Positions 7,145 to 15,306 of a stretch of DNA of 64,000 nt are shown piece by piece (positions within the stretch are counted from its first letter, which is position 1; the number at the start of each line of letters is the position of its first letter). The stretch spans positions 146,194-210,193 of the forward strand of contig JAEYUW010000024.1 of assembly GCA_023432225.1 (NCBI GenBank), read 5' to 3'. The DNA comes from Verrucomicrobiota bacterium (GTDB lineage: Bacteria > Verrucomicrobiota > Verrucomicrobiia > Opitutales > Opitutaceae). The translations under genes were made by a program, and so were the position numbers. The notes beneath the pieces are model-generated. The model was not told the origin of the DNA. It did not search any database and saw only the letters and a list, made by a program, of their open reading frames with translations.

Positions 7145-9112
7145 ATGTTTCCGCGCTCCCGTTTCGTGGGCTTGTTTACTGTCGTGTGCATGGCGTTGCT
7201 CGCTGTGGCTCCGGGACGCGCTGCACCCGCGGCGTCCGGTTGGCAGGCCGGGGCACGCGTGATCGTGGACAAGGCGGGCGCCGGCCACCGCGCCGTGGTG
7301 TTGCGCGCCGAGCCGTCCCGGGCGTTTGTCGCTTACGAAGGTGCGGACGAGGCGTTTGACGAATGGGTGGAGAACGATCGGATCCGCAGCGCGCGTCCGC
7401 TCACCGCCACGCCGCCCGCGACAGAAACCGCCAAAGCCGAGACGCAGACTCCCGCCGAGGCCGCAGCCACGCCGGTGCCGGAACCGCTCCCGCGGACGCT
7501 CGAGCTTCCCCGCGCCGCGCGCGACGCAGTAGTGGCGCAAACCTGGCTCGAACAACTCCCGCGCACGGACCCGCAAGCGCCGGTGCTCTTCAACACCGCG
7601 ACGCTGCCGGTCCCGCAATTCAGCTTTGGTGCCACTGCTGGCGTCGCGACCGCGCAGCCGCCGTTGCGCGCGGCGCTCTTGCATTCCGGTCCGCGCGTGC
7701 GCGGCCTGGCTGCGATCGAGGGCGGCGTCATGCTCTATGCGCGCGACGAGACGGCGGGGTTCAAGTCCAAGGGCCAACTCGATCTGGCCAGCCTCGACGG
7801 TTTCCCGCCGGAAGTATTGCTGGCGGCCGATCTCAATCACGATGGCGAGAGCGACCTCGTCGTGGCCGCGGGACCGCTCGTGCAGGTCTTCTTCGGCTCG
7901 GCCGACGGCGTGTTCGTGCCGTCGTTGAAACCCTATCGCTCCACGGAGCCGATTCGCGGCGCGGCGACCGGCCGTTTCTTCACCGGCGCTCTGGGCTGGG
8001 GCATCACGGCGATCGAGGGGCACAATAGTTTCCGCCTGCTGCAGGTCGCCCAAAGCGGCATCACTCCCGTCGGCGAAGCCTACACCGTGAAGTTTGACCG
8101 GATCACGCGCCTCGCGGCCGGCGACTTCGATGGCGACGGTTTTGCCGACATCGCGGTGACGACGGAGGACAAGGGGCGCTGCACCGGGGCGTGGATGTAT
8201 TTCAACCAGCGCGGCGTCACCAAGCCGTTCCTCTGGCCCGTGGGCGGACGCGACGATTTTGCGCGCGATCTCGCCGTCGCCGATCTCGATCACGACGGGC
8301 GCGCGGACCTCGTCCTGACGGACAGCGATGTGGAGCGCGGCGAACACATCCGCGTGGTTTTCGGCGCTTCGGGCCGCGCGGGTTGGGAGGACCCGTGGGA
8401 GCTGGTGTCGAGCGAGTTTGGCCTCGGTCTCGGCACGGCCTCGGTGACGGTGGCGGATTTCAACCGCGATGGTCGCCTCGACATCGGCGTGGCGGGTCGC
8501 AATGGCCTGCGCGTTTATCTCGGAGCGGACTACCGGCGCTTCAGCCGCAACCCGGTCTGGCCGCGGCTGGCCAGCGGCAACGACTTTCCCGAGCAGCGCG
8601 TGTTTCTTGCGGCCGATTTCGATCAGGACGGCGCCGACGACCTGCTGGGCTACACGCCGGCATTCGCGACCGGCTACAATCTCGTCTACAACGCCACGCC
8701 GGCGCGGCCCGAGGGCGTCCACGTCCCCGCGCCGCTCAAGCAGCGGGTGCCGACGCAGGCCAGCACGACCGTGACAAAAGTGGAGGGCCCGCGCAGTGAC
8801 TTGCCCGAAGGCTCGCCCGTGCTGCGCCATCTGGCGAGTCGCGCCGAGCCTTACGGGCAATGGCGTTACCGCATCGTGGTCGAAGTGGCGGCGTTGAGCG
8901 ACAGCGTGATCGAATCGCTCGAAGCGATCTGTCGCTACGATGCGGTCGACCAGCCGACGCAGGAAGTCCAGGCGATGGTGCGGCGCGACACCGAGCAGCA
9001 ATGGTCGCTCGAGGTCACGCTGCCGCGCGGTCGCACGTATGAATTTCGCATCAACGCCCGGGACGACAAGGGCCGTGCCGCCGCGCCGTTGCGCGTGGTA
9101 GTGAGTCCCTGA
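7145..9112 (+). CDS. Exported FG-GAP/VCBS repeat protein with N-terminal Agenet/Tudor-like domain
   Basis: 655 residues. A signal peptide (about 1-27, ending GRAAPA) is followed by a small domain (GARVIVDKAGAGHRAVVL ... DEWVENDRIR, about 33-78) that resembles the SH3-like Agenet/Tudor fold. A Pro/Ala/Thr linker leads to a seven-blade-type FG-GAP propeller with calcium-type motifs: DLNHDGESD, DFDGDGFAD, DLDHDGRAD, DFNRDGRLD and DFDQDGADD. A C-terminal beta-sandwich (about 560-655) ends in FRINARDDKGRA. Such proteins are secreted binding or scaffold proteins, and no catalytic motif is visible. I start at 7145 because the signal peptide begins there. It converges on the caspase-like gene across a strong terminator. 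Confidence 0.8.
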   Translation: MFPRSRFVGLFTVVCMALLAVAPGRAAPAASGWQAGARVIVDKAGAGHRAVVLRAEPSRAFVAYEGADEAFDEWVENDRIRSARPLTATPPATETAKAETQTPAEAAATPVPEPLPRTLELPRAARDAVVAQTWLEQLPRTDPQAPVLFNTATLPVPQFSFGATAGVATAQPPLRAALLHSGPRVRGLAAIEGGVMLYARDETAGFKSKGQLDLASLDGFPPEVLLAADLNHDGESDLVVAAGPLVQVFFGSADGVFVPSLKPYRSTEPIRGAATGRFFTGALGWGITAIEGHNSFRLLQVAQSGITPVGEAYTVKFDRITRLAAGDFDGDGFADIAVTTEDKGRCTGAWMYFNQRGVTKPFLWPVGGRDDFARDLAVADLDHDGRADLVLTDSDVERGEHIRVVFGASGRAGWEDPWELVSSEFGLGLGTASVTVADFNRDGRLDIGVAGRNGLRVYLGADYRRFSRNPVWPRLASGNDFPEQRVFLAADFDQDGADDLLGYTPAFATGYNLVYNATPARPEGVHVPAPLKQRVPTQASTTVTKVEGPRSDLPEGSPVLRHLASRAEPYGQWRYRIVVEVAALSDSVIESLEAICRYDAVDQPTQEVQAMVRRDTEQQWSLEVTLPRGRTYEFRINARDDKGRAAAPLRVVVSP

Positions 9113-9186
9113 GCCGCAAAACCGCGGTCTCGCCAGACGACTCCCGCTGAGCCGTCGGTTCGCCGGAAAGTCTGCCGAGGTGCGAG

Positions 9187-9216
9187 GGTGGGAGGGGCTG
9201 CACTTCCCCTCCCACC
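9187..9216. terminator. Bidirectional terminator hairpin between convergent genes
   Basis: A perfect 11-bp GC-rich stem (GGTGGGAGGGG at 9187-9197 and CCCCTCCCACC at 9206-9216) with an 8-nt loop. It sits in the middle of the 194-bp interval between the converging FG-GAP and caspase-like genes. There is no clear T-run on either side. Confidence 0.6.
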
Positions 9217-9306
9217 GGGCACACAATCCCAGCACAACCACGAACCAAAGTGAACTGCCGGGCTGTTCCACGCACTGGGCCGTTGGCGATGGACCGGCCC
9301 GGCTGT

Positions 9307-10224
9307 CTAAAGGGGGATGGTCTCCTTCGGCTCCGCTCCAATCCGCAGTCGATGCGACGCGAAGCGCGGCGAAGCCGGTGCCACCGCGCGGCGGAACGAG
9401 CTGAAAATTTCCGCGTCGAGCGCGGATTGCGGCCCGCGCAGCAGGGGATGCTGACTCGTGCCGAGGCGCCGGGCACACTCGAGCGCGGTGGCGAGCATCG
9501 CGCTGCGCGTCGTCGCGTGCGGGTGCTGGGCCAGCACATCGACCAGCGCTTGGGTGAATGAACCGCCGGTGCGCGTGGAGTAATCGGCGCGCTCGTTGTC
9601 GCGACAGGCGCTGAGCACGACATGGTTCAGCGTGTTGTCCGATTGCACGGTGTCGCCATCGGGATCGGCGCGGTAGCCGCGCCACGGCCGCGACCACACC
9701 GGCAGCCGCCACCGGGAGAGCGAACCGCTGCCGACGGCGTCGGCGTGACAGGCATCGATCACGCAATACAGCGAGACGCGGCTTTCGGCCGGGAGCAGCC
9801 AGCGCAGGAGATCGTCGCTGCGGATCGGGCCGGCGGTCTGCGCGTCGTGGGGATAAAGAAAATCGCCGGTTTCGCTGGTCGAGGCGCCGGAGCCGGTGAG
9901 CGAGAAGCCGTGGCCGCTGAACGCGAGCACACAGACGTCTCCGGCGCGGGCCTGGATGACGAGCGCGCGCACGGCGCGACGGATCTCGTCGCGCGTCGCG
10001 TGCTCGTTGAGCAGCAGTTCGCAGGCGAAGCCGCGCTTGGCCAGCTGCGGGGCCAGCAACCACGGATTGCGGTCTGCCCCGGGCAACGGCGGCAGCGACG
10101 GCACGCCGGTGACGGCCGGATACTGCGCCACGCCGATGAGCAGCGCCCGGCGATGAAAACGGCGCCCGGCCGCCACAGCGCGGGGCGGAAGCACGAGCAG
10201 AGAATGCGGTGAGCACTTCGGCAT
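9307..10224 (-). CDS. Caspase-like (C14/metacaspase-type) cysteine protease
   Basis: 305 residues. The caspase-like fold is shown by the strand RRALLIGVAQY (about 25-35), the catalytic histidine in LAFSGHG (H105) and the catalytic cysteine in VIDACHAD (C159). A downstream core strand HVVLSACRDNE and a segment like the substrate pocket (GGSFTQALVDVL) complete the p20/p10-like unit. There is no obvious signal peptide or extra domain, so it is probably a cytoplasmic stand-alone protease. It is divergent from the ECF sigma gene at 10328, which precedes a WD40-kinase gene. Bacterial caspase homologues act in stress responses, regulated proteolysis or cell death; which applies here is unknown. Confidence 0.87.
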   Translation of the reverse strand: MPKCSPHSLLVLPPRAVAAGRRFHRRALLIGVAQYPAVTGVPSLPPLPGADRNPWLLAPQLAKRGFACELLLNEHATRDEIRRAVRALVIQARAGDVCVLAFSGHGFSLTGSGASTSETGDFLYPHDAQTAGPIRSDDLLRWLLPAESRVSLYCVIDACHADAVGSGSLSRWRLPVWSRPWRGYRADPDGDTVQSDNTLNHVVLSACRDNERADYSTRTGGSFTQALVDVLAQHPHATTRSAMLATALECARRLGTSQHPLLRGPQSALDAEIFSSFRRAVAPASPRFASHRLRIGAEPKETIPL

Positions 10225-10327
10225 TACCCCCTCTCTAACGCGCAGCCTTGGTGGTATATTTCAAAAAATTACGGCCTGGGCGTTTTTTCGCCGAAAGATT
10301 GGGCTGCGCTCCCGCGTTGTCACGTTT

Positions 10328-10972
10328 ATGAATCCCACGAACATGGCTCCCGAAATCCCGCCGCCATCGACCCTGCGCACCCGCCCGACGCTGTTGTTCC
10401 GTCTGCGCGACTGGAATGACGAGGCGAGCTGGACCGAGTTTTACCGCCTCTATTACCAATTCGTCTATGGCTGCACCCGCCGCGCCGGGCTGTCGCATGC
10501 CGACGCGGAGGAAGTGACCCAGGATGTCTTCAAGCGCGTGGCGGAGACTGTGCACGAATTCGAGGCCGATCCCGCACGCGGCTCCTTCCGCGGCTGGCTG
10601 CTCAATCTCACCCGCTGGCGCATCACCGATAAGTTTCGCGCGCACCGACCGCATGAGCGTTATCCCGCGCGCTCGGCGGGCGAAGACGACCGCACGGCGA
10701 CGATCGAGCGCTTGCCCAACGGCGAGGATGTGAACGCCGCGTGGGACGAAGAATGGCAGCGCCACGTGCTCGAAGCGGCGCTCGCGCGGCTCGCGCGGCG
10801 CGTGCCGGCGAAACATTTCCAGATTTTCGATCTCTACCGCCGTCAGGGCTGGTCCGTGCTGAAGGTGGCGCGCGAACTCGGCGTGAATGCCGCCTCCGTC
10901 TACCTGATCAGCCATCGCCTGACCAAGCTCCTCAAGAACGAGGTCGAACTCATTCGCGTGCGCCTGGCCTGA
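10328..10972 (+). CDS. ECF-family sigma factor of the kinase-associated type
   Basis: 214 residues. Region 2 is SWTEFYRLYYQFVYGCTRRAG ... ADAEEVTQDVFKRV, with SFRGWLLNLTRWRITDKFR as the -10 recognition helix. Region 4 is FQIFDLYRRQGWSVLKVARELGVNAASVYLISHRL. No anti-sigma gene is adjacent. Instead a Ser/Thr kinase with a WD40-like domain follows on the same strand after 552 nt. In Planctomycetota and Verrucomicrobiota several ECF groups are linked to such kinases rather than to anti-sigma factors, and phosphorylation is thought to control them. The partner relation here is inferred from position only. Confidence 0.9.
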   Translation: MNPTNMAPEIPPPSTLRTRPTLLFRLRDWNDEASWTEFYRLYYQFVYGCTRRAGLSHADAEEVTQDVFKRVAETVHEFEADPARGSFRGWLLNLTRWRITDKFRAHRPHERYPARSAGEDDRTATIERLPNGEDVNAAWDEEWQRHVLEAALARLARRVPAKHFQIFDLYRRQGWSVLKVARELGVNAASVYLISHRLTKLLKNEVELIRVRLA

Positions 10973-11524
10973 GCCCGGCTGCACCGCTCCGCTTCGCCCC
11001 CCTGAGCTACCGGGCGAAACGCGCGGTGCTTCGACTGGGCACTGATCTGCCAGCGCCGGCCGAAGCACCGCGTCCCATCTTCCACCGTCGGTTGCGTCCG
11101 GCCTGATTCGGGTCACTCACGGTCGCCGGACGCGCCGGCGGTGGTTCGGTGGCGGAAGCCGGGAGGCTTTCCGCGCGTGAGCGGCGTAGACCTCGCCGCA
11201 GGGTAGCGGAACGCGTGAGCGTTTCGTTGTTCGCACGGGCGAAAAACTCACGTTTTCCGCTACGCCTCAGGCTAGGTGGTGAAACATCCGGGATGGCGCG
11301 GAAGCTGGGAGGGTTTCGCGAGCAAGGCTGCGGGGCTAGCCGGGCGTGAGAGCTGGCGGGCGAGTGCGGCGCGTGCCGCGGGGTCGCGTGAGGCTCGACC
11401 CGAGGTCGAGCCCTACAGGCGGCGGGCTCGGCGCGAAATTCTGACGAATTCCGCTACGCGGCCTCGGTTGCGACACAGCGCGCTATCGACTCGCGTTGCC
11501 GGACCGGACACAACCGCGGCGGTC
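10973..11524. other. 552-bp non-coding interval packed with palindromic repeats
   Basis: No convincing gene is seen. The right half holds a complete GTAGCGGAA...TTCCGCTAC element (11203-11263), a half element (11433-11457, GCGAAATTCTGACG then TTCCGCTAC), and a related degenerate piece near 11149-11200. The kinase promoter is expected in the last 60 bp but I see no clear -35/-10 pair. Confidence 0.6.
11203..11263. repeat. GTAGCGGAA-type palindromic element, copy 1
   Basis: A 61-nt element whose ends are inverted repeats: GTAGCGGAACGCGTGAG (11203-11219) and CTCACGTTTTCCGCTAC (11247-11263), 15 of 17 positions pairing. An inner CGTTTCG ... CGAAAAA pairing extends the stem. The same ends occur at 33230-33310 and, degenerate, at 27569-27653. 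No coding capacity. Confidence 0.75.
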
Positions 11525-14467
11525 ATGTCCGTCGTCACCTCGCCCGCGCCGCGCATTCCCGACTATGAGCTGATCCGGCTCATCGGCGGCGGCAGCTATG
11601 GCGACGTGTGGCTGGCGCGCGGCATCACGGGCGCGTTTCGCGCCGTGAAAATCGTCTGGCGCGACCGCTTTCCGAATCCCCGGCCGTTTGCCCGCGAGTT
11701 CGAGGGCATCACGCGTTTCGCCGCCGTGTCGCTGCGCGAGCCCTCGCAACTCGCTTTGCTCCACGCCGGCCGCGACGACGCCGTCGGGATGTTCTATTAT
11801 GTAATGGAACTGGCCGACGACGCGGAGCACGGCCGCACCGTCGATCCGGCGACGTATCGGCCGCTGACTTTGCGCGAAGTGCAATCGCGGCACGGACGTT
11901 TACCGGTGAGCGAAGTGATCACGCTGGGCGCGGCCCTCGCGCGTGCGCTCGCGAGCCTGCACGCCGCCGGGCTCGTGCATCGCGACGTCAAGCAGTCGAA
12001 CGTGATCTTCGTCGGCGGTGTGCCCAAACTCGCCGACGTCGGACTCGTCACCTCCGCCAGCGCGCCCGAGGTGACGTTCGTGGGCACGGAAGGCTTCGTG
12101 CCGCCCGAGGGGCCCGGCGCGCCGCCGGCCGATGTGTTCAGTCTCGGCAAACTGCTTTATGAACTCGCGACGGGCGTCGATCGCACGGAATTCCCGCGCC
12201 TGCCGCTGGATTTTGCGCAATGGCCGGATCACCGCGAATTCATGGAGCTGAACGAGGTGCTCCTGCGGGCGTGCGAGGGCGACGCGCGGCGGCGCTACGC
12301 GGATGCGGGAGCGCTGTTGGACGAGTTGCTGCTACTCCAGGCCGGCAAATCCGTCCGACGCATGCGTCGGACCGAGCAGCGACTGAGTCGCGCGCTGCGC
12401 ATCGCGGCGGCGCTCGGCATCATCGCCGCAGTCGCGGGCGCCGGCGCCTGGGTCGAACGGCAGCGGGCCAACAGCGAAATGAAACTGCGCGCGGCGGCGG
12501 AAGCGGAGCGCGATGCACTGGCGCGGCGCAGCATCTATGCGGCGCGGCTCACGCAGGCGCAGCAGGCGTTGGAGCGCGACGACTTCGGACGCGCGCGGCG
12601 GTTTCTGGCGGAGTGCGCGCCGACGGCGGGCGAGCCGGATTTGCGCGGATTCGAGTGGCAGGCGTTGCACCATCAGGCTGCCGGCGATCCGGCGCGGGTG
12701 TGGCAGAGTGGCGGGGCGGCGGGCATGCGGGTCTGCGTGTCGCCGGATGGACGGCGCGCGGCCGTTTTGCTCGGCGGGGCGAAGGTGCAACTGTGGTCGG
12801 TCGCGCACGGAACCCTTGAGCGCACGATCGAAGGAATGACCGGGCTCGCCGCGTTTTCGCCCGACGGCCGGTGGTTGCTCGGCACGGGAGCCGGCGGACG
12901 ATTGATGCGTTGGAGCACCGACGACGGACGGGCCGACGGCGAAGGAGTCGATGGCATCTACGCGCCGCTGGTCTGGCGCGATGATCGATGCGCGTGGACG
13001 TTGGTGGCGGATGCGGACGGAGTGGTCCTGGCGCTGCGCTGCTGGAATTTTGCGGAACGCAAAGTCGAGGTCGACCACCCGCTGACGGAGCGCCTCGGTC
13101 GGCGCGGTTACTACGGCGCCGCGGTTTCCCCGGACGGAACCGCGATGGTGCTGGCCACGCGGCTCAACCGCGCTTCGGAAATCGGCTGGCGGTTGCACGT
13201 GTGGCGGCTGGCGGATCTCACGCTGGTTCGCGAATGGGAGACGCCGCACCGGCCGACGGCGCTGGCGTTGACGGCTGAGCGATTGTTCTGCGGCTGGGGC
13301 GACACGGGCGAGGTCGAGGCTTGGCGGTGCAGCGATGGCGCGTCGTTGTGGCGCGCGACGCTTGGCCGCCCGCCGACGGTGCTGGCGCTGCACGACGGGC
13401 GACTCGCCGTCGGCGCGCGCGCTTCGAGTGTGTGGGTGCTCGATGCGACGAACGGCGCGGTCGTGCGGCAGTGGCGTGGCTTGGAAAGCGACGGGCAGGG
13501 CGTGGCGTGGTTGCCCGGCGGTGGCGTGCTGGCGACCGGCAACGGCGGCGATGTGCGCGCGTGGTCCGCGGAGTCCGGAGCGACGGCGGGTGCGCTCGAC
13601 GGCTTCGCCAATCCCGCCGCGGGTGGCCGTGCGCTGTGCGTTTCCGCGGACGGCGCGCTCGTCGCGGCCACTGCGCCGGACAGCGCGGTGCGAGTCGCAG
13701 AAACGGCGACGGGGGCGGAGCGCGCTTTGTTTGCCGACGTGGTGGCGCCGCTGGCGTTCGCGGAGGATGGCGTCTGGCTTTTGACGCAGCAGGGGACGTT
13801 GGAGCGGCGACGGTTCGCACCGGGCGGCGACGCGGTGGCGACGGTCAAGCTGCCGTTCGTGCCGTTGCAGGGAGCGATTGCTCTGCGCGCCGAGCGGGCC
13901 GTGTTTTCCGATCGAGGCGGGATGTTGGGCGTCGTGTCCCTTCGCGGGGGCGCACCGATCACGCGGGACAGCGGGCACACGGCGATTTGGTGGGTGGCCT
14001 TGTCCAACGACGGCAAGCTGGTCGCGACGGGAGGCCGGGACAGTTGCGTGCGCTTGTGGCGGGCTGACACGCTGGAACTCGTGCGCGAATGGAAAGCGGC
14101 GCGCCCGGCGGTGAATGGCAGTTTTTCACCGGACGATCGCTGGCTGGCGTGGGGCCAGAACAACGGCGACGCCGGCGTGCGGGAAGTGGCGGGCGACGGG
14201 GCGCACACGATCGCGACGAGCAGCAGCGTGCTGCAGGCGGTGACGTTTCACCCGCGTGCGCCGCGGCTATTCCTCGGTGGACGCGAGGGCATCGTGCACG
14301 TGGTGGACACGCGCGACTGGCGTGAGCAGATCGACCTCCACGCCGCTCTTCCGGGACGCCCGGCCGGAAGTGTCGTGCGCACCGCCGCCAGTGGAGACGG
14401 CAGTGTCCTGGTGGGTTACTTGGAGGAAGGCCTGCTGCGGATCTGGCGGGCGTCGCCGAAAGATTAA
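11525..14467 (+). CDS. Transmembrane Ser/Thr protein kinase with C-terminal WD40-like propeller
   Basis: 980 residues. The kinase domain (about 10-275) has the Gly-rich loop GGGSYGDVW, the ATP lysine in AVKIVW and catalytic loop HRDVKQSNV. The metal-binding motif is DVG instead of DFG (KLADVGLVT), with the Asp kept. PADVFSLGKLLYELATG is the F-helix region. A basic segment and one transmembrane helix (about 295-317, AAALGIIAAVAGAGAWVE) follow, then a coiled stretch and many WD40-like blades (WWVALSNDGKLVATGGRDSCVRLWRA is the clearest). I start at 11525 because the frame upstream runs through repeats. It lies downstream of an ECF sigma gene, its possible target. Its 3' end overlaps the convergent gene by 4 nt. 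Confidence 0.9.
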   Translation: MSVVTSPAPRIPDYELIRLIGGGSYGDVWLARGITGAFRAVKIVWRDRFPNPRPFAREFEGITRFAAVSLREPSQLALLHAGRDDAVGMFYYVMELADDAEHGRTVDPATYRPLTLREVQSRHGRLPVSEVITLGAALARALASLHAAGLVHRDVKQSNVIFVGGVPKLADVGLVTSASAPEVTFVGTEGFVPPEGPGAPPADVFSLGKLLYELATGVDRTEFPRLPLDFAQWPDHREFMELNEVLLRACEGDARRRYADAGALLDELLLLQAGKSVRRMRRTEQRLSRALRIAAALGIIAAVAGAGAWVERQRANSEMKLRAAAEAERDALARRSIYAARLTQAQQALERDDFGRARRFLAECAPTAGEPDLRGFEWQALHHQAAGDPARVWQSGGAAGMRVCVSPDGRRAAVLLGGAKVQLWSVAHGTLERTIEGMTGLAAFSPDGRWLLGTGAGGRLMRWSTDDGRADGEGVDGIYAPLVWRDDRCAWTLVADADGVVLALRCWNFAERKVEVDHPLTERLGRRGYYGAAVSPDGTAMVLATRLNRASEIGWRLHVWRLADLTLVREWETPHRPTALALTAERLFCGWGDTGEVEAWRCSDGASLWRATLGRPPTVLALHDGRLAVGARASSVWVLDATNGAVVRQWRGLESDGQGVAWLPGGGVLATGNGGDVRAWSAESGATAGALDGFANPAAGGRALCVSADGALVAATAPDSAVRVAETATGAERALFADVVAPLAFAEDGVWLLTQQGTLERRRFAPGGDAVATVKLPFVPLQGAIALRAERAVFSDRGGMLGVVSLRGGAPITRDSGHTAIWWVALSNDGKLVATGGRDSCVRLWRADTLELVREWKAARPAVNGSFSPDDRWLAWGQNNGDAGVREVAGDGAHTIATSSSVLQAVTFHPRAPRLFLGGREGIVHVVDTRDWREQIDLHAALPGRPAGSVVRTAASGDGSVLVGYLEEGLLRIWRASPKD

Positions 14468-15087
14468 CTTTCCATCGCGGAGGGCGGAATCGGCTGAATG
14501 CCGCCGTCCTCGGCTTGGGCCGCGATCGTGCCGACCGGATACTGATCGTAGAACACTTCGAGTTCGCACCACGGCGCGCTGAACTCGATTTCGTAGAGAT
14601 GATCGAACTCGATCCAGCCACCGGCGGACATGCGCGGGTTGGAGGGCTCGATGGCGAAGAAACCATTCACGGATTGAGGCACGCGGCCTTGATTCTCCCA
14701 CGTGGGCGGCACGGTGGGAGAGGAGCCCGGGACGCGGGTGAGCTCGACGATGCGGGCGTTGGCGTCGGGCGAACTCGGGCGCGCCCACACGAGTTTGGTG
14801 CGGTGTTGTGCGCCGCTGTCGTGCAGGCCGTAACGCACGGTGCGGTTGCCGCTGGTGTTCACGTAGCGGCCGACGAGCCAGACGCTGCGGCGCGAAATGA
14901 AGCGGTTGGTCGCCGGGTCCCAAGGCGCGTAGCACTTCCAGACGATTTCGGCGCGTCCGCCCATGGTGAGCTGGATGGACAGGGTGGAGCACTCGCGATG
15001 CTGGCCGGGCGGCTGGCCACGGGAGGGAGCGCGAGCCGGGGTCGGCCAGGCGCGGTTCGAGGAAGGATTTTCGTCGGGGCGGAGCAT
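14464..15087 (-). CDS. Uncharacterised 207-residue protein
   Basis: I do not recognise a family. The first ~35 residues are Pro/Arg-rich and look disordered, so the start could instead be the inner ATG at 14964. The remainder is rich in aromatic and beta-forming residues (IVWKCYAPWDPATNRF, SVWLVGRYV, WIEFDHLYEIEF, CELEVFYDQYPVGTI), suggesting a compact beta domain of about 150 residues. No signal peptide or membrane segment is evident. It converges on the WD40-kinase gene with a 4-nt overlap of the stop codons. Nothing in the context gives a function. Confidence 0.55.
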   Translation of the reverse strand: MLRPDENPSSNRAWPTPARAPSRGQPPGQHRECSTLSIQLTMGGRAEIVWKCYAPWDPATNRFISRRSVWLVGRYVNTSGNRTVRYGLHDSGAQHRTKLVWARPSSPDANARIVELTRVPGSSPTVPPTWENQGRVPQSVNGFFAIEPSNPRMSAGGWIEFDHLYEIEFSAPWCELEVFYDQYPVGTIAAQAEDGGIQPIPPSAMES

Positions 15088-15306
15088 GGGTGGGATGGGT
15101 TACGAGACGGTGATCGATAAACCTAACGAAACGATCAGGCGCGATCTTTCGGGAAAACAGCGCGGCGGCGAGTCTTCGCGCGGGTCAACGATGTGCGTGC
15201 CGCCGCGGTTGCGTTGCGTGCGCGCGACGGGAAATCGTCTCGCGGTCGCGACGGCCAGCCTTGACCACGGGCGCCGCACTCGCGTCGATCACCCTGTCTT
15301 CTCCCC

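Noticed and set aside
7085..10216. Very long minus-strand open frame of more than 1000 codons
   Set aside because: It runs antisense to the FG-GAP gene and through the terminator, with Arg/Ala/Gly-rich, low-complexity translation; open antisense frames are common in GC-rich DNA.
11203..11263. Insertion sequence
   Set aside because: Terminal inverted repeats are present, but the element is only 61 bp and no transposase is found in the window.
11276..11524. N-terminal extension of the WD40 kinase from an upstream ATG
   Set aside because: The extension would be translated from palindromic repeats and is Arg/Ala-rich; the ATG at 11525 starts just before the kinase domain.
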